The notes under the pieces were generated by a model, which worked only from the letters and a program-made list of their open reading frames with translations, searched no databases and was not told where the DNA came from. A program made the translations under genes and the position numbers. A stretch of 64,000 bases of DNA from Pisaster brevispinus (Eukaryota > Echinodermata > Asteroidea > Forcipulatida > Asteriidae), in the NCBI GenBank assembly GCA_023634235.1, contig JAMKCF010000006.1, forward strand, positions 6,912,421 to 6,976,420, read 5' to 3'. Position 1 is the first letter of the stretch. Each line of letters opens with the position of its first letter. Of the stretch, positions 32,601-42,033 are shown in pieces.

Positions 32601-34678
32601 GAATATCAAAACTCATTAATTTAACAGGGATGTGATTTGCCGAACGTGAACATTCCTGGAAAAAGGCTTGTAGTAGTCCTAGATTTCCCATAATTCTAGA
32701 CCTGGAACCTCCAAGATAACTGAATTCAGGAGTTTTACTGACTCTGCGCAACAATACAGGTTGGCCTGTACTATTTCTCTCTCCTACTTCTTCCAAGAAA
32801 ATATGAAGGCTGTTTGAGATTTTGAGAAAATCCTGAAATCGGGAAAGGTCCTGAGAAAATCACATGCCTGATTTAATGACGCCCAATTCACCTTTGAAAA
32901 AACAAGCAATTACAAATGAACGAACCAACTTTTTGTTTGAGTTAAAATAAACGAAAATTAAATACAAAAATAAATATAACGAAAGATCAGATGGTTTGTA
33001 TCACAACCCATTACGGGTTGACTAAAAGTGTGTCAGTCAAAAAGCTGTCGCAGGAAACAGTCAGGTCAAGTTCGAATCAAAATTCAATCAAATCTATAGT
33101 TGAGAGAGAGGAAGTCATATTAATCTGACCTCTTTTGCTTCGCATGGACGGTGTTATCCTCACTTGATCATCGGATGCAAATGCACCTGAAAAACACACA
33201 AACAACAATTTGCATTCAGAATAAAGAAAAGCTAATTGACAGTTTTGAATACATTAAGTCGTTGTATAAAGAAAGGAAAGAGGCTGGCAAATAAAAACAC
33301 CAAAGTTGCTTTTTAATGAGGTTGTTTTGTAAAAGTAGGTAAATAAAGTCAGGACACTGATTGTCATAAACAAAGAGAGTTTATTCCGATACGGATGAAG
33401 GATTACGACAAAAGGCAAATGAAACTTGATATAGTGTGTGGTTAGAGCCCACATTGAATTTTGGCCTTGCATTACAATTTTTCTTGTATTCATAAAAAAA
33501 TAAATAATAATAAATGCATAAAATTACACAATATTGCAATGAATTTTTCAATCAAGTCCTCATTTTCCAGCAAAGACTTGACTGCACATATGAACAGCAT
33601 GTAGTCATTGTTATGTAGTGTTGTTTTGAAGCCCTGGGGGAATTAGCAAAATGTGTATATTTTGTCAATTGGGTGAAGGAAAAAAAGAGAGAGAGACAAA
33701 ATAAATAAAATGCATTCCCTCATTAATTTTCTGAGATGGTCGATAAGAAACTATGGCCCTTTTCGCACCTACAACTTTGGCATTGGCTTCAAGCTCTATG
33801 AACCTAGTAATGAAACCCTACACATGGTTACCTAGATGGAGCCCAAGCCAGAGCCCCAGCCAGAGCCCAGGCCAAAGCCCAATTCAAGCCAAAGCCGTGG
33901 TTATGAAGATGGCCAACCAATGTATTTACTATAGCAGTCTAAAAGGCCATTGATTTAAAATTCCACGACAAAAGGGAATTTTAATTTTATAAGGAATCTG
34001 AAATAATGAAAAATTCTAAACAAAAGTTCACCAATGAATGTAATATCTTGAGCGCCGGCGGAGTTAAATTAAGTAATAAAAGAATCCATATTTTTATTTG
34101 GTTGTGAGAACGGCAATTAAATTACAATAAAACAAAAGCATCGCCAAAATGTTTATCTTTTTATCAGTATCAATCATCATTCTAATAACAATTTATTTAA
34201 CAGAAATATGACAAAGACATTTTTTTAAAAATGAGTACAGGAAGTTCAGTTTCTACAAAAAATAATGCTAGTTTAATCAAAAATATAGTAACACCAGTTA
34301 AAAACAAATACACTGAAAATACACAAAAAGCTATAGTTTATGCATAGAGAAAGATGGTTTATGTTAACTGCGCCGTACAACCGGGTCACAAACCCTCAGA
34401 GACCCAGCCGTCCACACGCTGCATGGCACCCGCCAGCTGCTACTGACCTACGTACGGTAAATGACCTGTCACCGGTCTCACACCGATTGTACCATATTTC
34501 TTTAAAAAAATGACTTACTCCCTCCGTATTTCCAAAAAGGCACAGTGCCGTCTTGTTGCATCAGGTGTGGCCCTTTAAAACTGTGTTTATATTCAAATCT
34601 CCTGTGCGGTTGTTGGGCAAGACAAATGGAAACCGTGGACAGCAAAAGCAGAAGACATTTCATGTGGTAAGCCGCCAT
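20631..34678 (-). CDS. LMAN1: LMAN1 / ERGIC-53, complete gene of 13 exons, 507 residues
   Basis: Join (- strand) of 34678-34519, 33186-33130, 30006-29909, 29365-29096, 28418-28295, 27127-27069, 26604-26510, 24823-24769, 24659-24589, 23118-22900, 22479-22314, 21519-21407 and 20667-20631. LMAN1 is a calcium-dependent mannose lectin that cycles between ER and ERGIC and exports glycoproteins. Signal peptide is residues 1-20; the L-type lectin domain runs about 23-255; a coiled-coil stalk about 265-440; membrane segment about 476-495; tail ends KKFY. Counting residues, the ligand and calcium residues of human ERGIC-53 (D121, D152, F154, N156, H178, D181, G251) all reappear shifted by 18 (D103, D134, F136, N138, H160, D163, G233), and the lectin disulphide cysteines are C172 and C212. 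Cys464 and Cys472 match the two oligomer-forming cysteines before the membrane. Length 507 compares with 510 in human, and human LMAN1 also has 13 exons. Confidence 0.96.
21407..21519 (-). CDS. LMAN1: LMAN1 exon 12: luminal cysteines and membrane segment
   Basis: Acceptor AG at 21521-21520, donor GTGAGT from 21406. It encodes AQCPEQEMPSCLTPAYFF followed by LLLVLQGGIFFLYAMYR. The CPE...PSC pair matches the two cysteines that link ERGIC-53 hexamers, and the hydrophobic stretch is the single membrane span. Leaves in phase 2. Confidence 0.93.
22314..22479 (-). CDS. LMAN1: LMAN1 exon 11: stalk
   Basis: Acceptor AG at 22481-22480, donor GTGAGT from 22313. It encodes TVIGDVQMKTSSIQGKVDGQ and HELQDKLKSLSGDVGKLLQK. 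Poorly conserved as sequence but the position, the phase and the helical character fit the membrane-proximal stalk. Confidence 0.85.
22900..23118 (-). CDS. LMAN1: LMAN1 exon 10: stalk
   Basis: Acceptor AG at 23120-23119, donor GTAAGT from 22899. It encodes ELNKKLDEIVGRQERTLSAI, a Gly/Ser/Ala-rich break (SNRGSAGAPGSSGGQQP), then EVDTIINTQQELQRSLRDV, matching QELDTVVKTQHEILRQV in vertebrates. Phase 2 on both sides. Confidence 0.92.
23748..23905 (-). mobile_element. SINE-like piece in LMAN1 intron 9
   Basis: GCATCGGGGATAAAGAATTT, GCACTGTATACTCTCCCGAG and GTGTGGGATTCGAACCCAAG place it in the same family as 9868-10180. Confidence 0.6.
24370..24520 (+). mobile_element. tRNA-like SINE in LMAN1 intron 9
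   Basis: Perfect box A TAGCTCAGTTGG at 24422-24433 and box B GGTTCAAATCC at 24467-24477, followed by CTTTGTTCAACCC. The sequence shares upstream and downstream flanks with 27400-27545, so it is a SINE head and not a free tRNA gene; the acceptor stem does not close. Confidence 0.65.
24589..24659 (-). CDS. LMAN1: LMAN1 exon 9
   Basis: Acceptor AG at 24661-24660, donor GTAAGT from 24588. It encodes FEDTETRELRQIYEVQS then VISKAIG. An earlier GT (GTAATT at 24608) was rejected because using 24588 keeps phase 2 and the exact human length between RELRQ and the following LNKKLDEI. Confidence 0.88.
24769..24823 (-). CDS. LMAN1: LMAN1 exon 8
   Basis: Acceptor AG at 24825-24824, donor GTAAGT from 24768. 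It encodes EFKEKHPEKVKEEVAEDRF; EFKEKHP lines up with EEFQKGHPD of the vertebrate stalk. Enters in phase 2 and leaves in phase 0. Confidence 0.9.
25035..25235 (+). mobile_element. SINE fragment in LMAN1 intron 7
   Basis: Decayed body of the same SINE family (AGGTCCTGTGCATTGTGTGA, ATGCACATAAAACAACCAGG, GAGGAGGGGCTTGCCCCGGT). It has lost the head and the tail. Confidence 0.5.
25494..26412. mobile_element. TA-flanked 919-bp non-autonomous DNA element, copy 2
   Basis: Nearly identical to the element at 1819-2758 from its left end to about 26192 and again over the last 150 bases, including the 25-base terminal inverted repeats and flanking TA. It sits in LMAN1 intron 7. It has one extra CGCGGCGTATAAAC unit on the left, fewer CATCAACGG units in the middle, and an unrelated segment at about 26193-26255 in place of 2527-2605 of copy 1. 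Confidence 0.8.
26510..26604 (-). CDS. LMAN1: LMAN1 exon 7: start of coiled-coil stalk
   Basis: Acceptor AG at 26606-26605, donor GTGAGT from 26509. It encodes a charged helix, SGKDQFISQDEEDRFKKEWD then EYYEKLQQQKQE. It leaves in phase 2. One copy of the 0.92 kb TA-flanked element ends about 100 bases downstream of the donor. Confidence 0.9.
26660..26822. mobile_element. Decayed palindromic MITE copy in LMAN1 intron 6
   Basis: Contains CAGAAAACCAGTCACAAATG, GGCTGGTAGCCGTTTCCGGT and GCTTAAGCAGCTCAACGAAA, recognisable pieces of the same family; the left arm is degraded. Confidence 0.5.
27069..27127 (-). CDS. LMAN1: LMAN1 exon 6
   Basis: Acceptor AG at 27129-27128, donor GTAAGG from 27068. A 59-base exon encoding DDHDVIKFLVHSLTPPNEQE, matching the DDHDVLSFLTFQLTEP end of the lectin domain. 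Confidence 0.92.
27242..27585. mobile_element. Head-to-head pair of tRNA-like SINEs in LMAN1 intron 5
   Basis: Box A TAGCTCAATTGG at 27451-27462 and box B-like GGTTCTAGTCC at 27495-27505 on the + strand, then CCTTTGTTCAACCC. Immediately left, on the - strand, a second copy (GGGGTTGAACAAAAG at about 27251, GGGACTTGAACCTGCGACCT at about 27290) lies in opposite orientation. Confidence 0.6.
28295..28418 (-). CDS. LMAN1: LMAN1 exon 5
   Basis: Acceptor AG at 28420-28419, donor GTAACG from 28294. It encodes IYIHNGWTNIDSNYELC (C212) and GLFGLTAATGGLAG, the last lectin strands with the G233-G234-L235 sugar-contact loop. Leaves in phase 1. Confidence 0.94.
29096..29365 (-). CDS. LMAN1: LMAN1 exon 4: lectin core
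   Basis: Acceptor AG at 29367-29366. It encodes AFWYTDKIGEEGNVFGSQ, the calcium loop GVFFDSFDNDN (D134, F136, N138), the H160/D163 loop YQHSTDG and GGCLRDFRNKPYPVRAKIE. The exon is taken to end at ACG (29098-29096) with a weak donor GTTCGT, because only that junction keeps phase 0, gives LT/IYIHNGW against human LTVMINNGF, and preserves the residue spacing to C212. The next GT in frame-incompatible positions would destroy the lectin fold. Confidence 0.9.
29505..29585 (-). mobile_element. SINE head fragment in LMAN1 intron 3
   Basis: GGGTGGGATTTGAACCCACC with CTAGACCACTGAACT is a reverse tRNA-like head (B box and D-arm side). It is too decayed to be a tRNA gene. Confidence 0.55.
29909..30006 (-). 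CDS. LMAN1: LMAN1 exon 3
   Basis: Acceptor AG at 30008-30007, donor GTGAGT from 29908. It encodes WNRYTIPFDHWEVEFYFKV then TGRGRVGADGL; the Asp of GADGL (D103) is the sugar-binding aspartate of the family. Leaves in phase 0. Confidence 0.94.
30441..30922. repeat. 25-bp hairpin minisatellite, 19 units, in LMAN1 intron 2
   Basis: CTCCACA recurs every 25 bases from 30454 to 30904 without a single length change, giving 19 units. Each unit holds the inverted repeat TCCACAG...CTGTGGA with a 4-base loop, so single strands could fold into a row of hairpins. Variant positions (T or G in the loop, TTAGT, TAAGT or TTAAT after GGAC) show that units 4-7 and 8-11 are a duplicated block of four. Confidence 0.95.
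33130..33186 (-). CDS. LMAN1: LMAN1 exon 2
   Basis: Acceptor AG at 33188-33187, donor GTCAGA from 33129. A 57-base exon encoding AFASDDQVRITPSMRSKR, which aligns with the AIPSSDQIRVAPSLKSQR segment of vertebrate LMAN1. Phase 1 on both sides. Confidence 0.93.
34519..34678 (-). CDS. LMAN1: LMAN1 exon 1: start codon and signal peptide
   Basis: ATG is at 34678-34676 in the context AAGATGG. The product begins MAAYHMKCLLLLLSTVSICL, a clear signal peptide, then HRRFEYKHSFKGPHL and DGTVPFWKYGG, as in mature ERGIC-53. The donor GTAAGT begins at 34518 (phase 1). Confidence 0.95.
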
Positions 34679-34681
34679 CTT
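34670..34681 (-). promoter_or_regulatory. YY1-like motif over the LMAN1 start codon
   Basis: On the - strand the start codon sits inside AAGATGGCGGC, which is the classic YY1 consensus. In many animal housekeeping genes a YY1 site lies just downstream of the transcription start and includes the ATG. This is a motif match only; no TATA box is evident just upstream on the - strand. Confidence 0.4.
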
Positions 34682-37600
34682 GTCGATGCAAAGTGGTTGT
34701 AATTTGCATAATTTAAAGGCCAGATTTAAGTTAATGGCATAGCGCTAGCAAGTCTTCTCTGGCTCCCACGTGTAATTGTTGACAGCATATGTTGTTGCTT
34801 TCCCTGGAATAGTTATTAGTTCCTGTTTACATTTTGGTTGAACTTGTAATTAAAAATTGTTTATCAGAAAGTTGTTTAAAGTTTCGCATGAAATGCAGCA
34901 CTTCAAAGACGTCAATAACTGCTCAACCTTTCAACTTAAGATTATGCTAATGATGATTTGTCAAAATATGATTGGCTGGTCCGTGGGATGTTTTTCATTT
35001 AGGTTGACCTTCGGTTGACCTTCGATTGACCTCTACGGGTTCAACTTGCGTAGAAGTAAACAACAATCAGCGGCATGAATATTCAAGCATGGTGTGGACA
35101 CATTTCAACATGCTACATGAGCTACGCCCCCACCCCTCGTGATTGTGATCTACTCTTCACTTCCTTCATAGAAGACATGAAACAAAAACATTCATTATGA
35201 GTGTTTGCCCATCAAATGCAACAAAATAATTCTCAAAGGTTTTTCAATTTGATTTTCTTTTCAAAATACTGTGTATTTTGGTGTGAGGATCAGAAAAAAA
35301 AAGTTTATAAGGAAATAATGTTTTAAGGAAAGAACGGAGCATCAGGTTAGCTTAGTGGTTTTTTTCCACGCCTTTTCACCTCTGTGGACCCTGGTTCGAA
35401 TCCAAACTCAGACCCGGAGTGGCTTGCGTGAGTTTTCCCACCCATTTGGGGTTTCCCTCCTGAACATTTCTCATCTTGTTTCCTTTTCACCATCCTGTTA
35501 TTGGTGTCGTTGGGTGTGTAAAAAAAAAATAATAATAATTATTACTAAGAGTTTCTGCTACTTTTCTATTAGTCGGAGTCAACACTTGTCACAATGAATG
35601 ATTCACACCAGGCACATTACAATTCAATTTGTTGCTAAGGCTTTTGGTTTAATTAATTTATGTAAATATACAACAGATTTACAGTGATTAATATATTATA
35701 TCTCTAAGCAATAACATGAGGATGAAATCTTGCTGAAAAACTTAACTAACAAACACGCCTTGCAATTATTTCCTTCCATCAACTAGAAAATTTCTTTAAG
35801 GAAACTTTTAAAAAGTTTTCTGCTCTTAACCTTGTACAGAATTTTTCATGGAACATGCAAATATATAAATATGATTTTCCTTTTCTTTTCTAAATTATCA
35901 TTGAAATCCCTGGAAGAACCTTTTCAAAGTTGTCAAAGTTGTCAAAGTTTTCAAATGTTTTATACACCTTTATTTGGAATATTCCTTGAATGAAGCATTA
36001 ACAATAGCCCCCAAAATATATTCGGGAGAAGAATTCCAACAGATTACATTGTCAGAGCTGCCAATATTTGAAGCTTACAATCAGGGAGATTTTGTCCAAC
36101 AATCACGGAAATGTTAAGAAGTACATTCAATATAATCGGGGAAAAGTTTCAAAAATTAGGGAAATTTTCAAACTCATCATCGGAACATGGAAACATTAGT
36201 TTATTCTCAGGGAACTTTCTGCAGAATCAATGTAGAGTTGGGAGCTCTGCGTTGTGTTTAATTAATGTTAGAAGTCAACATTAGAACATAATACAAATGA
36301 AATGTTATCTTCACAAGATTATTCCTGGTGTTTACTTCAGATTCTAATAATTTCTGATTCATTAAAAAAAAAATCAATTACGGAAAGATGCATGCCTCCC
36401 TTTTAAATTACTGTACAAGAGAGTACTTGAAGTTCATGGTTTTCCCTGAACAAAGGTCCGCTGGCCAAATTGCTAACCGGCATTCAGCTCAAGTGGTCAG
36501 CAAGCTGGCTAGTCAGTGTTGAAAACCATCCCTATCTAATATGAAATATGGACATGTGAAAAAGCTGATGGACTGGTGCGGAAAGGACAAGGTAACTGGC
36601 CCCGCTGACTGGTACTTGGGAAAAATTAAGGGCCACCCCTGAAGTTTCCAACACACGATATTTTACCTTTCAAAAATCTTGTTCGAGAACAATGGCCTGA
36701 CTACACAAGGCACTGGCTTTCATGGGTTCTTTTAGGTGTATTTAAAGGGTGTCCACAACATTCATAAGACTGAAAATATAAATGTTCACAGAGTTTCACA
36801 CAACTTATAAAGCGGGTCATGATTGAAAACTTCCTGTGTGCCATTTTTGCCTGAAATGCTATAGTTGTTTGTACACTGAGTTAAACAATTAGTTTTGATC
36901 TCGCAGGTCCAAAACATGATGTTTGAAAAGAGTGAGAGAAGAAACAAGTTTTTTTTCCCCGCTAGTCTCTTGTGACTGTGATGACAGAATGAGCTAAAAC
37001 TATGCAACTTTCCAACGATGTCTGCATGCATTACTAACACTCTGACAGATTTTCAGAGGGGATAAAAAAAAAATGAGCATCAGTTTAAAATAGGTAGGAT
37101 GTCATCAGTCATGCCTTGAATCCAACTGCAAGAAGTAAACATTCATAAATTGATAGTAAAAATTCATAAATTGATTACCCTTTTTTTAAACACATGGGCC
37201 ACAGTGTAAATGTTAAACATCACCATATTGTGTTTACTTTGGGTTTTTTTTCTCTTCATTTTTTATAATTTTGTTAAACAAAATCCAAGAGTTGCTTTAA
37301 GGTTTACATTCATTTTTTTTTTTTAATTTGCGATAGTGCTCACAAAAATAAAAAATAAAAAGAAGAGACAGAAAAAAAAGAGAGGAAATTGCATGTTTGC
37401 ATAATCAAAATGCCAAGAACATAAGAGGATGTGGCCCCCTGCAGCATCCCCCTTCCAAAATAAAAGCATGCCCCACCCCCAACAACAACAAACCCATTCC
37501 CCCCTGGGCCCCCCCCCCCCCCCACTTAAAATAAAAAAAGTCCTGGCTATGCCACTGGTTTCATTTACCCCTGTAACTGAAATCAGTATTAAAGGAAGTG

Positions 37601-38517
37601 TGAAAACATCTAAACAGGTGTTTCATAACTTCATTCAGAATAAAAAATACATAATTTTAAACACAAATGGCAAGTAACAATTCCAAAAGATTTGACATAA
37701 TTCAACATATATAGTTGACTAGGCATTTGAAGGTAGGGTCATAGATTGGTTTTGGGAACGTAAAGCTGATTTACAGGACACCTTATTAAGAAAGATACAA
37801 TTAAAGTCACATGTGAAAGTTTCAGCTGAAAAAAACCTGTCACTGTACTTCGAACCTTAAATCCAGTCACATTTCGCGAGGTGACAGCGGGTACCAACCA
37901 CATCTCTAGCCACAGCATTCGCGACTCTGGACACCAATCCTCAGAAACCTGAGAAATGATTCATGCATAAATCGTTTCTCAGGTTCAAATGGTTTGGGGT
38001 AAAAATTTATCCAAATCATTTTCCTTCGAAGGGTATCCTTTTCTCAAAATAGATTATACTACCAACAGCTGCAGTGCTTCTCACCAAGTCAGTTTTTGTG
38101 GTCATCAATTTTTTTAGCATTTAACAATCTATGAACTTTCCTTTAAAGACATTTTGGAGGCGTCAACAAAAAGCGGCATTCTGTTTATTAGACAAATGCT
38201 AGTTTCCACACATTTGACAAGGTCGATACATGCTTTTTGAGCTCTATCACTGGTACTGCAGTTGGTAGGCCGTTTGCACACACTTGAATCAAATGTATTT
38301 CTCATGTGAAGCGTGATCATTTAAAAAGACAAAAAGAAAAACAATTTGTATCAATAAAAAAAATTATAAACAGTAAAATGGAGAAACTGGTACAAAAAGA
38401 GGATATATGAGCATTTGCATAAATGAAACATCAGTATTTTTTTGTTCGACACAGATTAACACACACACATGTATTCATCGTAGGTAGCTTCTGATGGTGT
38501 CTTCTTGGCCTGGACCT
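34679..38517. other. Gap between LMAN1 5' end and BLOC1S6 3' end
   Basis: No coding exon is recognised. It should contain the LMAN1 promoter and 5' untranslated sequence near 34679-35100 and the BLOC1S6 3' untranslated region just below 38518. It also holds a tRNA-derived SINE (35341-35540), a dispersed repeat at about 36050-36250 related to 18040-18240, a repeat at 36830-36930 related to 11190-11270 and (inverted) 21230-21300, a poly-C run at 37509-37522, and a short palindrome (CCTGAGAAA...TTTCTCAGG) near 37949-37983. Confidence 0.65.
35341..35540 (+). mobile_element. tRNA-derived SINE with box A, box B and (AAT)n tail
   Basis: Box A-like TAGCTTAGTGG at 35348-35358 and box B GGTTCGAATCC at 35393-35403 are 45 bases apart as in tRNA genes; a non-tRNA body follows and the element ends in an A-run and AATAATAATAATT. 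It lies upstream of LMAN1. Confidence 0.7.
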
Positions 38518-38640
38518 TTAAGGAGTTTTCTTGGCCGGCTTGGCAATAAGATGCTTTTCTTGCTCAAGTTCCCGTTCTCTTTGTTGTTCTCTCTGTAGAT
38601 TCTGCTTCATCTTGTGATGCTGCAGCTTTATTGCTCTCTT
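38518..38640 (-). CDS. BLOC1S6: BLOC1S6 exon 5: C-terminal coiled coil and stop
   Basis: Acceptor TCTGCAG ends at 38641. It encodes KRAIKLQHHKMKQNLQREQQ, REREL and the basic end AKPAKKTP. The C-terminal REQQRE...AKPAK pattern is diagnostic for pallidin. Confidence 0.93.
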   Translation of the reverse strand, partial: KRAIKLQHHKMKQNLQREQQRERELEQEKHLIAKPAKKTP

Positions 38641-41600
38641 CTGCAGAGGAAGATTAATCATTTTAAATCTTTCAATTTCCTATTTCCAAACAACACTTCA
38701 ATATTAAACAAACGCTTTTCTTTGCAGACTTTGCGATGTCATTTTTGTACGGAAAATAATGAGAGGTTATTTTTTAAGTAGTCAGAGATGACAGCCATTG
38801 CTGACAAAAACTTCCAATCTATAGGAGATATGTATCGTCATCAACAGAAAGTTGCATCAAACCACCTCAAAAAAGAAAATCCTGGCAATGAGATATTTCC
38901 AGAATGCTACTTTTTAAAAAAAATTTGCAAAAGAGAGGAAACTTCCACAGACATGTGTGATGGATGTACAGTGTTTTTCAGTTTTCTATCGCACCACAAA
39001 ACCAAAGAAAAGAATAGGCAACCAGTCGATTCACTGAAGAGAAATTGAATGTCTGAATTTCTGACCTTGTTGTTCAATGATAGGTGAGTGACCCTGGAAT
39101 GAACCTCTGCAATACAGTCCTCGTTCTTCTGTGTCCCAAGATTTGTCGTTAAACCCCAGTTAAACGGGGAAGGGTGACACCTTACAACATCTTGTCCACC
39201 TTCTTTTCGACCCGTTTCATATACTGATAATGTCTTGTGGTGTTTTGCTCAAAAGTCAAGCTTTTGCATTCACGGGAACAAAACAGATAAGATTTGCGGC
39301 TGACGTACCTTTAATTTGGTGGATTTGTCGTGGAGAGAGATCATTTCTTTTCTTAGGTGGACTAGTTTAATGTAATACTTTTTGGCTTCGACCATCTGCA
39401 ATCATACAATAAAAATAAAAGTCCTTTACACTGCCAACTTTATACGAACTGACGAAGAAAGTTCAATGCCCTGAACAATTTGTAACACATTATAAAAACC
39501 CACCTCAAAAATTGAACAAAATTGTAGTGCTAGTTCTTGTCATAGACAAAACATGTTATAGCAGTGAACATCAATATTTCAAACTAAACAGCCGTTGATT
39601 ACAGCTAATTATTCCCTTGTACAGGCCTGATACTTCATGGAGGCAATTGCCTCCATGCCTCTCCTGGTCATTGCCTTGGTGCCCCTTGAAATGCTCTCGT
39701 AGAAATTTACATAGAAGTGCCCTTTTCTGAGGAACAACTGCTTTGCCCGGCAAAGTATCAGACCTGCTTGTACAGGTTAAAGCTTATTCATAAAACAATG
39801 TATTCAATACAAAAGGGAAGTGACTTAAAATTGTACATTATACATGCTATAGATCTTGTAAATTTCTACAAAAGAATGATGAACAATTCCCCCCCCCCCC
39901 GACATATTGCTCCAAGTCCATTATTCAAATTAACTTTTTTGGTGTCAAGACAATACATATGACATATCCTGAAAAAACTGTTTCAGAAAAACTGTGGGCT
40001 CTACATTTCTTAAATAAACAGCGTCAAAATATGGGTAAGATTTGATGCATTGTTTCAGAGACAATGAAACAGCCTTGAATTTCTCACCAGCTCTGAGAGC
40101 TCGGACATCATGTTGTTCTCTTGGAATTTGGCATTCTCTTGCTGTAATGTTTCAATGAGGACACGCTGGTTTCTCCTGTTTTAGGTCAAAATAGAAAGAA
40201 AAGCATGAGGGAAACGTGTCACATTTAACCATTCTACTCTTCTGAAAGGAGACCAAGTGCGCCCTCTGTGTCCAAGTGGCTTATCTAACTTTGTAATTAG
40301 CATATTTACAATAAAAAGTTAAGTTTGAGTCTGAGACCTTTGGACAGCGTCTCTGGGAGCAAGAGAGAGCACATTTACTTGCCGTGGGTATTTCTCTGTA
40401 TTTTGTAGGGAGCATGGCTCTGGCAATGCTCCGAATACTATTTACTTGGGAGGGATAATGACTTAGAGCTCTCTGTGGGTATTGTTTGTATCCCACTTTT
40501 TATCAGAGAGATATTGTAATGTTGAGGGTTAGTTGAATCGGGTGTTGTAAATTGGACATGGTATCATGTTGACATTGTGCCCTTCACGATAGTGACTGGG
40601 TTGTGCTATTTGTATTGTGTGCTATTGATAGGGGGATTAAAATCAATTCAAGTGCAGAAAACCATTTTATATTTTAGACGCCATCGTGTGGAATTTTGCT
40701 GAAGTATTTTAGTGAATGCTCGTCCTTTTTAATAAGAGGGCCAACCTCCTTCTCGTGCCTCTACAGTACCATTCGCCAGTGAGTTGACCAACCCTTGGAA
40801 ATCTAACTGCACAGGCTATGCATGGTGGCACAACTGTGCATAGAACTAACTGGGTACAAGAGTATCAAAATGATGAACAGCGTTGGTATCCATCACAGGT
40901 TGGTGCTCATACTCACTCATTATTTGTATAACAAGCACGCAGAGGTTTTAAATTATAAGACCGATTTTTCTAGCACTTGGTAAAGTTTTACAAGTTGATG
41001 TGTCACATGCTGCAGCCAGCCGTGCCAGAACCACTGAGGACAAACCCCCTTCTCTTAATGATAATTGTGCTGGGTTCTTTTACGTGCATTACACAAAACA
41101 AGGGACCAACAGCTTTACCTCCCCATCTGAAGGAAGAAGCAAGAATGGTCAAGATGGAAAACTCACGAACGAGGCCCATTATACTCACATAAGTTCATCG
41201 AGCTCCGCATTGGAATGTTCTGCCTGGGGAAGGAACGTCTGCAGGAATGCGACAGTCAGTTTCTCGATAACGCTCTCGCTTAGAGGTAAGACGTCTCGCT
41301 CTGGAAGGGATGGCATCGTCTGCCTCTCATCTGAAATGGAAATATAACAGACTTGACTATTCCAGGAGTAAATGGGTTACCCGTGAAGGTACAGATTATT
41401 GATGTGATTGATTTTCAACCCGTGTTTACCAATACGGATACCGGTCCTGCATACTCCCAATGTGTGTAATCCAAAAGGAGTTGAGTATGGTTTCAAGAAT
41501 TCTTAAGGCCTTAAGCATAGGGATAGTAATACTGTATAGTGCAAAATTATACAGACGGTAACTCGAGGATCGAGGTTAGCTGTAAGGTTTTTTAGAGTTT

Positions 41601-42033
41601 CCAGGGTTATACCTCTAGTTACCTCGAGTTACTGCTTATTTTATTCTGCAGTTCTCCCTAAAGCCTTTTGATACAATGTTAAACAGCACCTATAGATGCC
41701 TGTTATTATTGCTATTTTATGATAGAGTGAGGCAGGGTCCTAGTAAATCCCTCAAGGGAGTTACAGTTGAATGAATTTCTTCCAATGAATTGCAGTACCC
41801 CTTTGAACCGAACCTCCTCCATTGGGTTTTCCCGTTGACATTCCTTCTGCTTCCGTCTCCTCATCATCTTGGGTCGATTCATTGATTCTTCCGTCATCAT
41901 TCTTCGTTTGGTCTTCTTGACTTGCTACGACAGTTGATGATTGTGAATCTGTTGTTTCCAGCGGTGTTGAAGGGTCGCCGTTTTCTTTTGATTCTGTTTC
42001 TTCCAACTCTGGCGTAGGATGGTTCTCTTCCAT
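38518..42033 (-). CDS. BLOC1S6: BLOC1S6 / pallidin, complete gene of five exons
   Basis: Join (- strand) of 42033-41799 (or 41814), 41330-41189, 40175-40088, 39395-39309 and 38640-38518; TAA at 38520-38518. Pallidin is a coiled-coil subunit of the BLOC-1 complex, which sorts cargo from endosomes to lysosome-related organelles, and it binds the SNARE syntaxin-13. The product has an acidic, Ser/Thr/Glu-rich N-terminal region of about 75 residues, then a helix-rich region: SESVIEKLTVAFLQTFLP, VLIETLQQENAKFQE, VEAKKYYIKLVHLRKEM, SLHDKSTKLKKRAIKLQ and REQQREREL...AKPAKKTP. These align in order with human pallidin (VEQLAEGLLSHYLP, VVLLDTLEQEISKFKE, AEAKHYHAKLVNIRKEM, LHEKTSKLKKRALKLQ, REQQREKEF...ARPAKRM). 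Estimated 219-224 residues against 172 in human; the excess is the N-terminal region. Confidence 0.92.
39309..39395 (-). CDS. BLOC1S6: BLOC1S6 exon 4
   Basis: Acceptor AG at 39397-39396, donor GTACGT from 39308. It encodes MVEAKKYYIKLVHLRKEMIS and LHDKSTKLK, the best conserved helix of pallidin. Exactly 29 codons, phase 0 on both sides. Confidence 0.93.
39615..39778. mobile_element. Inverted-repeat element in BLOC1S6 intron 3
   Basis: TGTACAGGCCTGATACTTC at the left is mirrored imperfectly by AAAGTATCAGACCTGCTTGT at the right; the inner part has GGAGGCAATTGCCTCC, itself a perfect palindrome. Confidence 0.55.
40088..40175 (-). CDS. BLOC1S6: BLOC1S6 exon 3
   Basis: Acceptor AG at 40177-40176, donor GTGAGA from 40087. 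It encodes RNQRVLIETLQQENAKFQEN and NMMSELSEL, corresponding to NQVVLLDTLEQEISKFKE in human. Leaves in phase 0. Confidence 0.92.
40975..41180 (-). mobile_element. SINE fragment in BLOC1S6 intron 2
   Basis: Body piece of the same SINE family (GCTGGGTTCTTTTACGTGCA, AAGGGACCAACAGCTTTACC). It runs up to the donor of BLOC1S6 exon 2 and ends within 10-15 bases of it. Confidence 0.65.
41189..41330 (-). CDS. BLOC1S6: BLOC1S6 exon 2
   Basis: Acceptor TTTCAG ends at 41331; donor GTGAGT from 41188. It encodes ERQTMPSLPERDVLPLSESV, IEKLTVAFLQTFLPQAEHSN and AELDEL, the first conserved helix of pallidin. Leaves in phase 2. Confidence 0.9.
41799..42033 (-). CDS. BLOC1S6: BLOC1S6 exon 1: start and acidic N-terminus
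   Basis: ATG at 42033-42031 in the context AGGATGG. It encodes MEENHPTPELEETESKENGD and more acidic, Ser/Thr-rich sequence without recognisable fold. The donor must leave phase 1. Two GTs do so: GTACTG from 41798 and GTTCGG from 41813; both are weak, so the exon end is uncertain by 15 bases. The continuous frame with exon 2 is inferred from phase only. Confidence 0.72.
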
